DNA from: Albitalea sp966211955
GTDB taxonomy: Bacteria > Pseudomonadota > Gammaproteobacteria > Burkholderiales > Burkholderiaceae_C
Length of the DNA: 64,000 bases
Reading direction: 5' to 3'
NCBI GenBank assembly: GCA_966211955.1
Contig: CBIHOF010000001.1
Span: 124,001-188,000, forward strand
Shown: one piece after another, positions 16,843 through 25,681 of the stretch
How the letters are laid out: each line of letters starts with the position of its first letter
How positions within the stretch are numbered: the first letter of the stretch is position 1
Notes under the pieces: generated by a model
The model's database searches: none
The model's input: only the letters and a program-made list of their open reading frames with translations
What the model was told of the DNA's origin: nothing
Position numbers and translations under genes: made by a program

Positions 16843-17613
16843 TCAGTCCGAGAGTTCGATCCATACCGGCGCATGATCGCTGGGCTTGAGTCTGCCTCGG
16901 TGAAGATGATCCACATCCGTCGCAACGAGCCGGCCTGCCAGCGACGGATGAAGCAATAGAAAGTCCATCCGAAAACCAGCATTGCGCCTGTACGCATCGA
17001 CGTCCACCCAGAACGTATAGATCCGCTCGTCGGGGTGAAGATGGCGCGTGGCGTCGATCCATCCTTGCGCCAGGAAGCGTTGCCACGCTTGGCGCGATGC
17101 CGGCTGCAGCACGGCGTCAAAGCGCCACAGCCAGGCGTTGTAGATGTCAGCGTCGGTGGGCACGACGTTGAAGTCGCCCGTGAGCACGGCGGGCACGCCG
17201 TCGTCCATCAGCTCTTGCGCATGCGCGATCAATCGATCGAACCACGCGAGCTTGTAGTCGAACTTCGGGCCGGGCTGCGGGTTGCCATTGGGCAAGTAGA
17301 CGGAGGCGACACGCAAGCCGTTCACGTCGGCCTCGAGGTAGCGGGCCTGCAGGTCGGTGGGGTCGCCCGGCAATCCGCGTCGGCGCTCAGCTGGCGTTGC
17401 GCCGCGCATCAAGATCGCGACACCATGGTGCTTGGGTTGGCCATGCCAGATGGCGCCGTACCCCGCCTCCTTGATGGCCTCGGCCGGGAAGGTCGCATCG
17501 CCCGTTTTGATTTCCTGCAGGCAGGCCACGTCCGGGCGAGTCTCGTTCAGCCATTCGACAAGCCGCGGGAGCCGGCCGTTGACGCCATTGACGTTGAAGG
17601 TGGCGATCCTCAT
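16843..17613 (-). CDS. xth: Exodeoxyribonuclease III
   Basis: A 256-residue Mg-dependent AP endonuclease and 3'-5' exonuclease of base-excision repair. Motifs are RIATFNVNGVNGRL (Asn7), CLQEIKTGDATFP (metal-binding Glu34), YLPNG (Tyr), LTGDFNVVPTDADIYN (Asp/Asn pair) and the C-terminal SDHAPVWIEL (Asp/His). The length matches the family. The ATG at 17613 is right at the fold; an upstream frame to 17649 adds only a basic leader. Its 5' end lies about 60 bp from the degP operator array on the divergent side, so the two promoters may overlap in control. Confidence 0.92.
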   Translation of the reverse strand: MRIATFNVNGVNGRLPRLVEWLNETRPDVACLQEIKTGDATFPAEAIKEAGYGAIWHGQPKHHGVAILMRGATPAERRRGLPGDPTDLQARYLEADVNGLRVASVYLPNGNPQPGPKFDYKLAWFDRLIAHAQELMDDGVPAVLTGDFNVVPTDADIYNAWLWRFDAVLQPASRQAWQRFLAQGWIDATRHLHPDERIYTFWVDVDAYRRNAGFRMDFLLLHPSLAGRLVATDVDHLHRGRLKPSDHAPVWIELSD

Positions 17614-17672
17614 GGGTCTTGCGCAGCAAGCGCCCTGCCTGCGGGACATGGGCTCGTTGACCGTCGCCTCGG

Positions 17673-17710
17673 CTTAATCCTCGCTTAACCATCGTCTAAC
17701 GGAGGCCTAA
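17673..17710 (+). promoter_or_regulatory. Four CTTAA-type half-sites spaced 11 bp (QseB/PmrA-like operator)
   Basis: CTTAA at 17673-17677, CTTAA at 17684-17688, TCTAA at 17695-17699 and CCTAA at 17706-17710 are each separated by exactly 6 bases. The first two form the CTTAA-N6-CTTAA box described for PmrA/QseB regulators. A possible -10 (TATCTT) is at 17722-17727 and degP starts at 17772. A QseB-like regulator is encoded 7 kb away at 10278. Confidence 0.7.
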
Positions 17711-17771
17711 TCGAGCGTCCCTATCTTCGATCGCATGCGGAATGTTCCGCGCACCGAACGAGGAAGAGACC

Positions 17772-19325
17772 ATGATGAAACCACTGACTGCCGCACTGGT
17801 CGCGGGGGGTGTTCTGGTGAGCACGGCGGGCGCGTTCAGCCTGAATCCGAGCTGGCTCAAGGGCGATGCGAAGACCGCCACACCCGCGGCCACCAATGCC
17901 GCGACGAATGGATCTGCTGCCGCCAATGTCGTGGCCGCCAATGGCACGGTCGCCGCGGCCGCCACCGTGCCCGCCGCGCCGGTGCCGATGCTGGCGCCGT
18001 CCGTTCCCAACTACCGCGCGATCGTCAAGCAGGCCGGCCCCGCAGTGGTCGGCGTGACGGTCGAAGGCATGCACAAGGCGACGGCCGAGGAATCCGGCCT
18101 GCCGCCAGGGGCAGAGAACGACCCGTTCTTCCAGTTCTTCCGCGGCCTGCCTGGCTTCCAGGGCCGCGGCGGGCGCCAGGGCGGCATGCCGTCGGTGCCG
18201 TTCAAGGGCCAGGGCTCGGGCTTTATCATCTCCGCGGACGGCCTCATCCTCACCAATGCGCACGTGGTGCGCGAGGCCAAGAACGTGACGGTGAAGCTGA
18301 GCGACCGGCGCGAGTTCAATGCCAAGGTGCTGGGATCGGACTCCGCCACCGACATCGCCGTGCTGCGCATCGACGCGAAGGACCTGCCGACCGTGCGCTT
18401 GGGCGACCCGCAGGCGCTCGAAGTCGGCGACCCGGTGCTCGCCATCGGCTCACCGTTCGGCTTCGAGCAGACCGCCACGCAGGGCATCGTGAGCGCCAAG
18501 GGCCGCTCGCTGCCGGGCGATGCGGTGGTGCCGTTCATCCAGACCGACGCGGCCGTGAACCCCGGCAACTCCGGCGGCCCGCTCTTCGACGGCAACGGCG
18601 CGGTGGTCGGCATCAACGCGCAGATCTACTCGCAGTCCGGCGGCTACATGGGCCTGGCGTTTGCGATCCCGATCAACGTGGCGCTGAAGGTGAAGGACCA
18701 GATCGTCGCGCACGGCAAGGCGCAGCACGCACGCCTGGGCGTGACGGTGCAGGAGCTCAACCAGTCGCTGTCCGAATCCTTCGGCCTGCCGCGCCCCGAA
18801 GGCGCGCTGGTGGCCAACGTTGCGCCCAACAGCGCGGCAGCGGCGGCGGGCCTCAAGTCGGGCGACGTGATCTCGCAGGTCAATGGCCAGCGCATCGACC
18901 ACTCGGGCGAACTGTCGAGCCTGATCGGCATGTCCGCGCCCGGCGAGAAGGTCAAGCTGAAGGTGTGGCGTGACCGCGGCTGGCACGACATCGAGGCCAA
19001 GCTCGGCAGCGCCGAAGACCCGGGCAAGCAAATTGCCGACAAGGATGGAGCGACCGAGCCCGGCCAGCTGGGCCTGGCCCTGCGCCAGCTCACGCCGCAG
19101 GAAAAGCGTGCGGCACATCTGGACCAGGGCCTGGTGGTGGAAGACGTGGGCGGCCCGGCCGCGCGTGCCGGCATCGAGCCGGGCGACGTGCTGCTGGCCA
19201 TCAACGGCCGGCCGGTGCAGTCGATGGAAACGGTGAAGAGCGTGCTCCAGGGCAAACCCAAGAGCGTCGCGCTTCTGGTCCAGCGCGAAGGCGAGAAGAT
19301 CTTCGTGCCGGTGAACCTCGGGTAA
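17772..19325 (+). CDS. degP: Periplasmic serine protease and chaperone, DegP/HtrA
   Basis: A 517-residue protein that degrades or refolds damaged envelope proteins. The signal or anchor segment is at residues 4-20, followed by a low-complexity Ala/Thr/Pro linker to about 78. The trypsin-like domain has the triad His164 (LTNAHVV), Asp194 (SATDIAVLRI) and Ser267 (NPGNSGGPLF). Two PDZ domains follow (from GVTVQELNQSL and GLALRQLTPQE). The ATG at 17772 has AGGA 7 nt upstream; an ATG at 17742 in frame lacks one. The CTTAA array upstream implies two-component control. The next gene, 34 bp away, is probably cotranscribed. Confidence 0.95.
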   Translation: MMKPLTAALVAGGVLVSTAGAFSLNPSWLKGDAKTATPAATNAATNGSAAANVVAANGTVAAAATVPAAPVPMLAPSVPNYRAIVKQAGPAVVGVTVEGMHKATAEESGLPPGAENDPFFQFFRGLPGFQGRGGRQGGMPSVPFKGQGSGFIISADGLILTNAHVVREAKNVTVKLSDRREFNAKVLGSDSATDIAVLRIDAKDLPTVRLGDPQALEVGDPVLAIGSPFGFEQTATQGIVSAKGRSLPGDAVVPFIQTDAAVNPGNSGGPLFDGNGAVVGINAQIYSQSGGYMGLAFAIPINVALKVKDQIVAHGKAQHARLGVTVQELNQSLSESFGLPRPEGALVANVAPNSAAAAAGLKSGDVISQVNGQRIDHSGELSSLIGMSAPGEKVKLKVWRDRGWHDIEAKLGSAEDPGKQIADKDGATEPGQLGLALRQLTPQEKRAAHLDQGLVVEDVGGPAARAGIEPGDVLLAINGRPVQSMETVKSVLQGKPKSVALLVQREGEKIFVPVNLG

Positions 19326-19359
19326 GCCCACGGCGAACCCGCAACGAGGAGAGTGAGCG

Positions 19360-19791
19360 ATGAAATCGAAGGCACTTGTTCTGGGCGGGTTCGCGTTGTT
19401 CATGTCCGCGGGCGCCGCGCTGGCCGCGGGCCTGCCGGCCGAGCATCAGGCCGGCAGCGTGAGCTATGTGACGGGCGGCGTCTCGGACGACGAGGCCGCC
19501 GCCTTCAAGTCCATGAAGGGCAGCTACCCGCTGTCGATCGAGCTTGACCAGCGGCAAGCCGATGGTGGACGTGCCGAGTTCACCGCCAACGCGAACGTGA
19601 AGGTCATCGACCGCAGCGGCGGCGTCGTGCTCGATGCCAAGGCTGACGGTCCCTTCATGCTGGTGAAGCTCGCCCCCGGGCAGTACCGCGTGCAGGCCAC
19701 GTTGAACGGCCGGATGGTGGAGAAGGCGGTGACGGTGGGCGCTGGCGGCCACGCCCAGGCGACGCTGGCGTTTCCCGCCGAAGCTCGCTGA
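19360..19791 (+). CDS. Small exported beta-sandwich protein
   Basis: A 143-residue protein with signal peptide MKSKALVLGGFALFMSAGAA and cleavage near LAA-G. The mature domain (SYPLSIELDQRQADGGRAEF, NVKVIDRSGGVVLDAKADGP, LVKLAPGQYRVQATLNGRM) resembles carboxypeptidase-regulatory or PEGA-like sandwich domains, with the typical LxPGxYRVxA turn. No catalytic residues are visible. It starts 34 bp after degP with GAGGAGAG ahead of its ATG, so it is likely in the degP transcript and part of the same envelope response. Confidence 0.8.
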   Translation: MKSKALVLGGFALFMSAGAALAAGLPAEHQAGSVSYVTGGVSDDEAAAFKSMKGSYPLSIELDQRQADGGRAEFTANANVKVIDRSGGVVLDAKADGPFMLVKLAPGQYRVQATLNGRMVEKAVTVGAGGHAQATLAFPAEAR

Positions 19792-19810
19792 CCCTCTTTT
19801 GCAACGATCC

Positions 19811-20275
19811 CTACGCCTGTTGCTGCATCAGCGCCGTGTAGCGGCGCTGCATCTCTTCATGCGACAGCGTCTCGATCGAATGGCCGATCAGCCAGGTATG
19901 GCCGAACGGGTCCTTGAGACGGCATGAGCGCTCACCGTAGAACTGGTCGGTCGGCGGCATCACGATGACTGCACCCGCCGCCTCTGCCTTGGCCGCCATC
20001 TCGTCGGCGTTGTCCACATGCAGGTGCACGGCGGTGCCCGTGTCCTGGCCCGGGGACGGCGCGTGCAGGCCGTATTCGGGGAAAGCGTCCGACAGCATCA
20101 GCACGGCCGGGCCGAGCTGCACCTCTGCATGGCCGATGCGGCCCGAGGGCTCGACCAGTCGAAAACGTTCGACGGCGCCGAAGGCCTGCACATAGAACCG
20201 CACGGCGGCGTCGGTGTCACGCACGCGCAGGTAGGTGAAGACTTCGTGGATGGGGGAGGCCTTGGGCTCGGTCAT
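19811..20275 (-). CDS. VOC-family (glyoxalase/bleomycin-resistance-like) protein
   Basis: A 154-residue vicinal-oxygen-chelate protein of the PhnB/YdeX-like type: FTYLRVRDTDAAVRFYVQAFGA, GHAEVQLGPAVLMLSDAFPEYG, GTAVHLHVDNADEMAAKAEAAGA, and YGERSCRLKDPFGHTWLIG. Metal-site candidates are His and Glu in HAEV, HLHV and ERSC. The ATG at 20275 has AAGGAG 5 nt upstream. The substrate cannot be told from sequence. It stands between the degP unit and the tryptophan genes without an obvious link to either. Confidence 0.85.
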   Translation of the reverse strand: MTEPKASPIHEVFTYLRVRDTDAAVRFYVQAFGAVERFRLVEPSGRIGHAEVQLGPAVLMLSDAFPEYGLHAPSPGQDTGTAVHLHVDNADEMAAKAEAAGAVIVMPPTDQFYGERSCRLKDPFGHTWLIGHSIETLSHEEMQRRYTALMQQQA

Positions 20276-20369
20276 CGGGGCTCCTTCGGCAAGAGGACCG
20301 CGGGCGACGGCATGATGGAGGCTGCGCATGGATTGAGTTTTCGCCAAGTTTGCGGCGTCCGGTCCATTG

Positions 20370-21221
20370 CTACAGGTCAGTGCGCAGCTTCCAGATCTCG
20401 GGGAATAGCACCACGTCGAGCATCTTGCGCAAGTAGCCGACGCCGCTCGTGCCACCGGTGCCGCGCTTGAAGCCGATCACGCGCTCCACTGTTGTCACAT
20501 GGCGGAAGCGCCAAAGACGAAACGCGTCCTCGAGGTCGGTGAGTTCTTCACCAAGCTGGTACAGGTCCCAGTGCTGCTCGGGGTTTCGGTAGGCCACGAG
20601 CCATGCCTGCTCGACCTCGTCACTGCTCACGTAGGGCTGGGTCCAGTCGCGTTCGACGTACTGCGGCGGAATGGCCAGGCCGCGGCGCGCGAGAAGGCGC
20701 AGCGATTCGTCGTACAGCGAGGGCGAGCGGTAGACCTTCTCGACCCGTTCGAGGATGTCCGCCCGGTGCTGATGCGGCTTCAACATCGCCGCGTTCTTGT
20801 TGCCCAGCATGAACTCCACGCAGCGGTACTGCCAGCTCTGGAAGCCGCTGCTGTTGCTCAGATACGGCCGGATGGCCGAGTACTCGGGCGGCGTCATCGT
20901 GGCAAGCACGTCCCAGGCGTGCACCAATTGCTCCATGATCTTGCTGACTCGCGCGAGCATCTTGAAGGCGCTGCCCAGCTTGTCCTGTGACACGCATTCG
21001 ACCGCCGCGGCCAGCTCGTGCAGCATGAGCTTCATCCACAGCTCGCTGGTCTGGTGCTGCACGATGAAGAGCATCTCGTTGTGCTCGGGCGAGAGTGGGT
21101 GCTGCGCGTTCAGCACTTCGTCGAGGTGCAGGTAATCCGCGTAGCTCATGTCGCGGCTGAAATCGAGCTGCGCGCCTTCGTCGGCGACGATCTTCTCGGT
21201 GTTCATTGGGCACGTGCTCAT
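20370..21221 (-). CDS. kynA: Tryptophan 2,3-dioxygenase
   Basis: A 283-residue haem enzyme that opens L-tryptophan to N-formylkynurenine, the first step of the kynurenine pathway. Family motifs are LDFSRDMSYADYLHLDEVL, HNEMLFIVQHQTSELWMKL, SGFQSWQYRCVEF, and the haem-ligand region FRLWRFRHVTTVERVIGFK followed by GTGGTSGVGYLRK. The ATG at 21221 overlaps the kynureninase stop (ATGA); a second in-frame ATG is 15 nt later. It is the last gene of the kynB-kynU-kynA operon. The length fits the bacterial enzymes. Confidence 0.95.
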   Translation of the reverse strand: MSTCPMNTEKIVADEGAQLDFSRDMSYADYLHLDEVLNAQHPLSPEHNEMLFIVQHQTSELWMKLMLHELAAAVECVSQDKLGSAFKMLARVSKIMEQLVHAWDVLATMTPPEYSAIRPYLSNSSGFQSWQYRCVEFMLGNKNAAMLKPHQHRADILERVEKVYRSPSLYDESLRLLARRGLAIPPQYVERDWTQPYVSSDEVEQAWLVAYRNPEQHWDLYQLGEELTDLEDAFRLWRFRHVTTVERVIGFKRGTGGTSGVGYLRKMLDVVLFPEIWKLRTDL

Positions 21222-22486
21222 GTCACCGCCGCCCTCTGGTTGAACTTCGCTTCCTTCCACTCGCCGCTTTGCAGCACCTGCAGCAACTGCTCGGCGGCGT
21301 CCCAGACATCGACGAAGCGCGTGTACAGGGGGGTGAAGCCGAATCGAAGGATGTCCGGGGCGCGGAAGTCGCCGATGACGCCGCGCTCGATGAGCGCCTG
21401 CATGATGGCGTAGCCGCCATCCTCGCGTGCAAAGCTCACCTGGCTGCCGCGCAGCCAGCGCTCGCGCGGTGTCTGCAGCTTCAACCCATGGCCGGCGCAG
21501 CGCGACTCGACGAGCTCGATGAAGAGATCGGTGAGCGCCAGCGACTTGTCACGCAACGCTTCCATGCCGCCCAGCGCCTGCGCCGCCAGCACGGTGTCCA
21601 CGCCGCATTCGAGCGCGGCCATCGAGATCACGGGCGGCGTGCCGCAGATGAAGCGCGCCACACCCGAAGCCGGCCGGTAGTTGGGCGTGAACTCGAAGGG
21701 GGCCGCATGGCCCAGCCAGCCGGACAAGGGCTGCCACAGCTGGCCCGCGTCCATGCGCGAGGTGTGCTTCGGATGCGCCCACGCGAAGGCCGGCGCGCCA
21801 GGGCCGCCGTTGAGGTACTTGTAGCCGCAGCCGACCGCGAAGTCGGCTTCGGCGCGGGTCAGGTCCACCGGCACAGCGCCGGCGGAGTGGGCCAGGTCCC
21901 ACACCACCAGTGCGCCGGCGTTGTGTGCCATTCGCGTGAGCTTGGCCATGTCGTGCATGCGGCCGGTGCGGTAGTTGACGTGCGTCAGCATCAGCACGGC
22001 GAGATCGCCGGTCAGGTGCCGCTCGATCTCCTCCGCATCCACCAGCCGCAGCTCCAGGCCGCGTTCGCGGGCCAGGCTTTCGGCAATGTAGAGATCGGTC
22101 GGGAAGTTGTGCCGCTCGGACACGATCAGCTTGCGCTCGGGGTAGTCGGCGCGCTGCAGGTTGAGCGCTGCGGTGAGCACCTTGAAGAGGTTGACCGAGG
22201 TCGAATCCGCGACCACCGCGCCGCCGTCGCTCGCGCCGATCAGCCGGCCGATCTTGTTGCCGATACGCTGCGGCATGTCGATCCAGCCGGCGGTGTTCCA
22301 GCTGCGGATGAGGTCGCGGCCCCATTCGTCGGTCACGACTTGCGCCACGCGGGCGGCGGCGGTGCGTGGCAGGACGCCTAGCGAATTGCCGTCGAGATAG
22401 ATCACGCCCTCGGGCAGATCGAATTGTTCGCGCAGCGCTGCGAGCTTGTCGCGCTCGTCGAGCGCTGTGCATTCTTGTCGGTTCAT
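21218..22486 (-). CDS. kynU: Kynureninase
   Basis: A 422-residue PLP enzyme that cleaves kynurenine to anthranilate and alanine. The PLP lysine lies in VGCGYKYLNGGPGAPAF, the cofactor-binding aspartate in VWDLAHSAGAVPVD, and the phosphate site near GASDGGAVVADSTSVN. It is located between kynB and kynA in the same operon and overlaps kynA by 4 nt, so translation is coupled. Its product anthranilate is the substrate of the CoA ligase encoded in the divergent operon. Confidence 0.95.
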   Translation of the reverse strand: MNRQECTALDERDKLAALREQFDLPEGVIYLDGNSLGVLPRTAAARVAQVVTDEWGRDLIRSWNTAGWIDMPQRIGNKIGRLIGASDGGAVVADSTSVNLFKVLTAALNLQRADYPERKLIVSERHNFPTDLYIAESLARERGLELRLVDAEEIERHLTGDLAVLMLTHVNYRTGRMHDMAKLTRMAHNAGALVVWDLAHSAGAVPVDLTRAEADFAVGCGYKYLNGGPGAPAFAWAHPKHTSRMDAGQLWQPLSGWLGHAAPFEFTPNYRPASGVARFICGTPPVISMAALECGVDTVLAAQALGGMEALRDKSLALTDLFIELVESRCAGHGLKLQTPRERWLRGSQVSFAREDGGYAIMQALIERGVIGDFRAPDILRFGFTPLYTRFVDVWDAAEQLLQVLQSGEWKEAKFNQRAAVT

Positions 22487-22531
22487 GGTGTCGCTTGAGG
22501 TCTTGTGAAGTCGTTGGACTTGGGGCTGAGG

Positions 22532-23155
22532 TCAGAGTTCGCGCAGCACCGCCCGCACGGGGCTGGCACAGGCATGGGTGAGCTTGAGGGGCAGGGCGAT
22601 GAGTTCGTAGTCGCCCGCGGGCACGCCGTCGAGCACCAGGTTCTCCAGCACGCGCAGCTTGTTCGCGAGCAGGCGGTGGTGGCTGTCCAGCGTCTTGCTG
22701 GTGGCCGGGTCCACCGACTGGCTGTCGATGCCCACCAGCGTCACGCCCAGGCTCGCGAGCCAGTCGATGGTCTCGGGCGCATACGACACGAAGTCTTCCG
22801 ACCATGCAGTGGGCGCCCGATCGCACGTGCGCACCAGCACGCGCTCGGGCACGCCTTCGATGAAGGGCAGCAGGTGCTCCGGCTTGACGAGCGGGCCGTG
22901 GCCGATCACGTGGAAGACGCGGCACGGGCCGAGGTAGGGCTGCAGGTCCACCGCGCCGATGGCCGGCGCATCGTCGGCGTAGTGCAGCGGTGCATCCGCG
23001 TGAGCGCCGATGTGGGGTGACAGTGTGATGGCGCTCAGGTTCACCGGGCACTCGGGGCCGATGCGCGCCGTCCACTTCTGTGAATACGGCTCGTCTCCGG
23101 GGAACAGCGGCGAGTCCGGGGCGATGGGCGGGGAGATGTCCCACAGGCGTTTCAT
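22532..23155 (-). CDS. kynB: Kynurenine formamidase
   Basis: A 207-residue metal-dependent cyclase-fold hydrolase that removes formate from N-formylkynurenine. The metal-binding motif is LSPHIGAHADAPLHY, with further family signatures FPGDEPYSQKW and LVGIDSQSVDPA. The ATG at 23155 gives the standard KynB length; an in-frame extension to 23242 has no family character. It is the first gene of the kynBUA operon, transcribed away from the 2-aminobenzoyl-CoA operon from a shared 150-bp intergenic region. Confidence 0.94.
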   Translation of the reverse strand: MKRLWDISPPIAPDSPLFPGDEPYSQKWTARIGPECPVNLSAITLSPHIGAHADAPLHYADDAPAIGAVDLQPYLGPCRVFHVIGHGPLVKPEHLLPFIEGVPERVLVRTCDRAPTAWSEDFVSYAPETIDWLASLGVTLVGIDSQSVDPATSKTLDSHHRLLANKLRVLENLVLDGVPAGDYELIALPLKLTHACASPVRAVLREL

Positions 23156-23227
23156 GCAAATGACGTTAGCACCGCTTTGAATGCCATGGTGTCGGTTATT
23201 CCGCACAGTCGACTCAGGGTTTGCAAT

Positions 23228-23245
23228 TATTTGACATCTCAAATA
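23228..23245. promoter_or_regulatory. Perfect 18-bp palindrome, likely MarR-family operator
   Basis: TATTTGACATCTCAAATA is a perfect inverted repeat (7-bp arms, 4-bp centre). It overlaps the -35 hexamer of the promoter at 23231 and lies between the divergent kyn and 2-aminobenzoyl-CoA operons. MarR regulators bind palindromes of this size, and one is encoded in the rightward operon at 26425. Confidence 0.65.
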
Positions 23246-23259
23246 TCTGAACCTAAAGT
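23231..23259 (+). promoter_or_regulatory. Sigma70-type promoter of the 2-aminobenzoyl-CoA operon
   Basis: TTGACA at 23231-23236 and TAAAGT at 23254-23259 are separated by 17 bases. The gene starts at 23308. The -35 is buried in the 18-bp palindrome, so binding there would block transcription. Confidence 0.65.
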
Positions 23260-23307
23260 AAGTTCTCCCAAGCCCACCAGTCGCGACAATTGCCGCGAGA
23301 CAGCTTC

Positions 23308-25680
23308 ATGCGCATCACCTGCATCGGCGGCGGCCCGGCCGGCCTCTACCTCGCCTTGCTGATGAAAAAGCAGGATCCGTCGCACGAGGTCACGGTGCTC
23401 GAGCGCAACCGCGCCGGCGACACCTTCGGCTGGGGCGTGGTCTTCTCCGACCAGACGCTGTCCGCGCTGCAGCGCAGCGACCCGAAGACCGCCACGCAGA
23501 TCCTCGACGCTTTCAACCACTGGGACGACATCGAGGTCAACTTCAAGGGCCGCAAGATCCGCTCGTCCGGGCATGGCTTCTGCGGCATCGGCCGACGCAA
23601 GCTGCTCGACATCCTGCAGGACCGTTGCACCGAGTTGGGCGTGGACTTGCGCTTCGAATCGGACGTGGCCGACGACACGCAGGTGGACGCGGACCTGATC
23701 ATCGCGGCCGACGGCCTGAACAGCCGCATCCGCACCAAGTACGCCGCCACCTTCCAGCCCGACATCGACCTGCGGCGCTGCCGCTTCGTGTGGCTGGGCA
23801 CGCGCAAGCTGTTCGATGCCTTCACCTTTGCCTTCGAGAAGACCGAGTGGGGCTGGTTCCAGGCGCATGCCTACCGCTTCGACGACAGCACCTCCACCTT
23901 CATCGTCGAGGCACCTGAGGAGGTGTGGCGTGCGGCGGGCATTGAGCAGATGTCGAAGGAAGAGGGCATTGCGTTTTGCGAGCGGCTCTTTGCGAAGTAC
24001 CTTGATGGGCATGCGCTGATGTCGAACTCGGCACACCTGCGCGGGTCGGCGCAGTGGATCCGTTTTCCCCGGGTGGTGTGCAAGACGTGGATCGAGCCGA
24101 GAGGCGGCGCGAACGGCCGCACGCCGGTGGTGCTGATGGGTGATGCGGCGCACACGGCGCACTTCTCGATCGGCTCGGGCACCAAGCTCGCGCTGGAAGA
24201 CGCCATCGACCTCGCCTCCAGTCTTGCTCCAGCGGGGGAAGGAGCAGGCCTCATGGAAGCGCTTCATGCCTACGAAGCCCGCCGAAGCGTCGAGGTGCTC
24301 AAGATCCAGAACGCCGCGCGCAACTCCACCGAGTGGTTCGAGAACGTCGAGCGCCATGCCCGGCTCGACCCCGATCAGTTTGCCTACTCGTTGCTCACCC
24401 GCTCCCAGCGCATCTCGCACGAAAACCTGCGACAGCGCGATGCCGGCTACGTCGGCGGCTACGAGCATTGGATTGCCGAGCGCGCCGGCTTGAGGGTGGC
24501 CGATGGCGTGCCGCCAATGTTCACGCCCTTCCGTCTGCGCGGCCTCACGCTGAAGAACCGCGTCGTGGTGTCGCCGATGGCGCAATACAGCGCGGTCGAT
24601 GGCATGCCCACAGACCACCACCTCGTGCACCTCGGCGCGCGCGCACTGGGCGGCGCCGGCCTCGTCTTTGCAGAGATGACCTGCACCAGTCCCGACGCCC
24701 GCATCACGCCCGGGTGCCCCGGCCTGTGGAACGACGGGCAAGCGGCGGCTTGGAAGCGCATCGTCGATTTCGTGCACAGCGGCAGCAGCGCCAAGATCGC
24801 GATGCAGCTGGGCCACGCCGGCGCCAAGGGTTCCACGCGCGTGCCCTGGGACGGCGAGGACCTGCCGCTGCCATCGGGCAACTGGCCGCTCATCTCCGCC
24901 TCGCCGCAGCAATACATCGACGGCGTGAGCGACTGGGCGCGGGCGATGACGCATGAGGACATGGCGCGCGTGACCGAGGACTTCGTGGCCGCGACACGCC
25001 GTGCCGCGGCCGCTGGCTTCGACTGGCTCGAACTGCACTGCGCGCACGGCTATCTGCTGTCAGCGTTCCTGTCGCCGCTGACCAACCAGCGCACCGATGA
25101 ATACGGCGGCTCGCTCGCCAACCGCCTGCGCTTCCCGCTGCAGGTGTTCACGGCGATGCGTGCCGCGTGGCCCGAGGACAAGCCCATGTCCGTGCGCATC
25201 TCCGCGCATGACTGGGTCGAGGGAGGCAACACGCCCGAGGACGCTGTCGCGATCGCGCAGGCCTTCAAGCAGGCCGGCGCCGACCTCATCGACGTGTCGT
25301 CCGGCCAGGTGAGCAAGAAGCAGCAGCCGGTGTATGGCCGCATGTTCCAGACGCCGTTCGCGGAAGCCATCCGCAACGAGGTGGGCATCGCGACCATGGC
25401 CGTCGGTGCCATCTCGGAAGCCGACCACGTCAACAGCATCATCGCGGCGGGCCGCGCGGACTTGTGCGCCCTCGCGCGGCCGCACCTCGCCAATCCGGCC
25501 TGGACGCTGCTGGAGGCGGCGCGCATCGGGCACACCAACGGCATCGGGGCCGACTGGCCGGTGCAGTACCTGTCGGGCAAGTCGCAGCTTGAACGCAACC
25601 TCGAGCGCGAGCGTGCGCTGGCGGCCCAAACCGCAGGGCTCACGCCGCAAGAGCAGGCCAACCTCGCGCAAGGGGTCTGA
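23308..25680 (+). CDS. abmA: 2-Aminobenzoyl-CoA monooxygenase/reductase (salicylyl-CoA hydroxylase type fusion)
   Basis: A 790-residue two-domain flavoprotein. Residues 1-395 are a class A FAD monooxygenase (CIGGGPAGLYLALL at 5-18, VLMGDAAHTAHFSIGSGTKLA). Residues about 400-780 are an Old Yellow Enzyme-type reductase (PFRLRGLTLKNRVVVSPMAQY, QLGHAGAKGS, LHCAHGYLLSAFLSP, YGGSLANRLRFP). This fusion is the hallmark of 2-aminobenzoyl-CoA monooxygenase/reductase, which hydroxylates and reduces anthranilyl-CoA; salicylyl-CoA 5-hydroxylase has the same architecture. The adjoining kynureninase and CoA ligase favour anthranilate. I chose the ATG at 23308; a TTG at 23290 is also in frame. Confidence 0.9.
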   Translation: MRITCIGGGPAGLYLALLMKKQDPSHEVTVLERNRAGDTFGWGVVFSDQTLSALQRSDPKTATQILDAFNHWDDIEVNFKGRKIRSSGHGFCGIGRRKLLDILQDRCTELGVDLRFESDVADDTQVDADLIIAADGLNSRIRTKYAATFQPDIDLRRCRFVWLGTRKLFDAFTFAFEKTEWGWFQAHAYRFDDSTSTFIVEAPEEVWRAAGIEQMSKEEGIAFCERLFAKYLDGHALMSNSAHLRGSAQWIRFPRVVCKTWIEPRGGANGRTPVVLMGDAAHTAHFSIGSGTKLALEDAIDLASSLAPAGEGAGLMEALHAYEARRSVEVLKIQNAARNSTEWFENVERHARLDPDQFAYSLLTRSQRISHENLRQRDAGYVGGYEHWIAERAGLRVADGVPPMFTPFRLRGLTLKNRVVVSPMAQYSAVDGMPTDHHLVHLGARALGGAGLVFAEMTCTSPDARITPGCPGLWNDGQAAAWKRIVDFVHSGSSAKIAMQLGHAGAKGSTRVPWDGEDLPLPSGNWPLISASPQQYIDGVSDWARAMTHEDMARVTEDFVAATRRAAAAGFDWLELHCAHGYLLSAFLSPLTNQRTDEYGGSLANRLRFPLQVFTAMRAAWPEDKPMSVRISAHDWVEGGNTPEDAVAIAQAFKQAGADLIDVSSGQVSKKQQPVYGRMFQTPFAEAIRNEVGIATMAVGAISEADHVNSIIAAGRADLCALARPHLANPAWTLLEAARIGHTNGIGADWPVQYLSGKSQLERNLERERALAAQTAGLTPQEQANLAQGV

Positions 25681-25681
25681 C

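Noticed and set aside
23239..25047. 600-codon open frame antisense to the monooxygenase/reductase gene
   Set aside because: Low-complexity, compositionally biased translation; the sense frame carries full FAD and OYE motifs.
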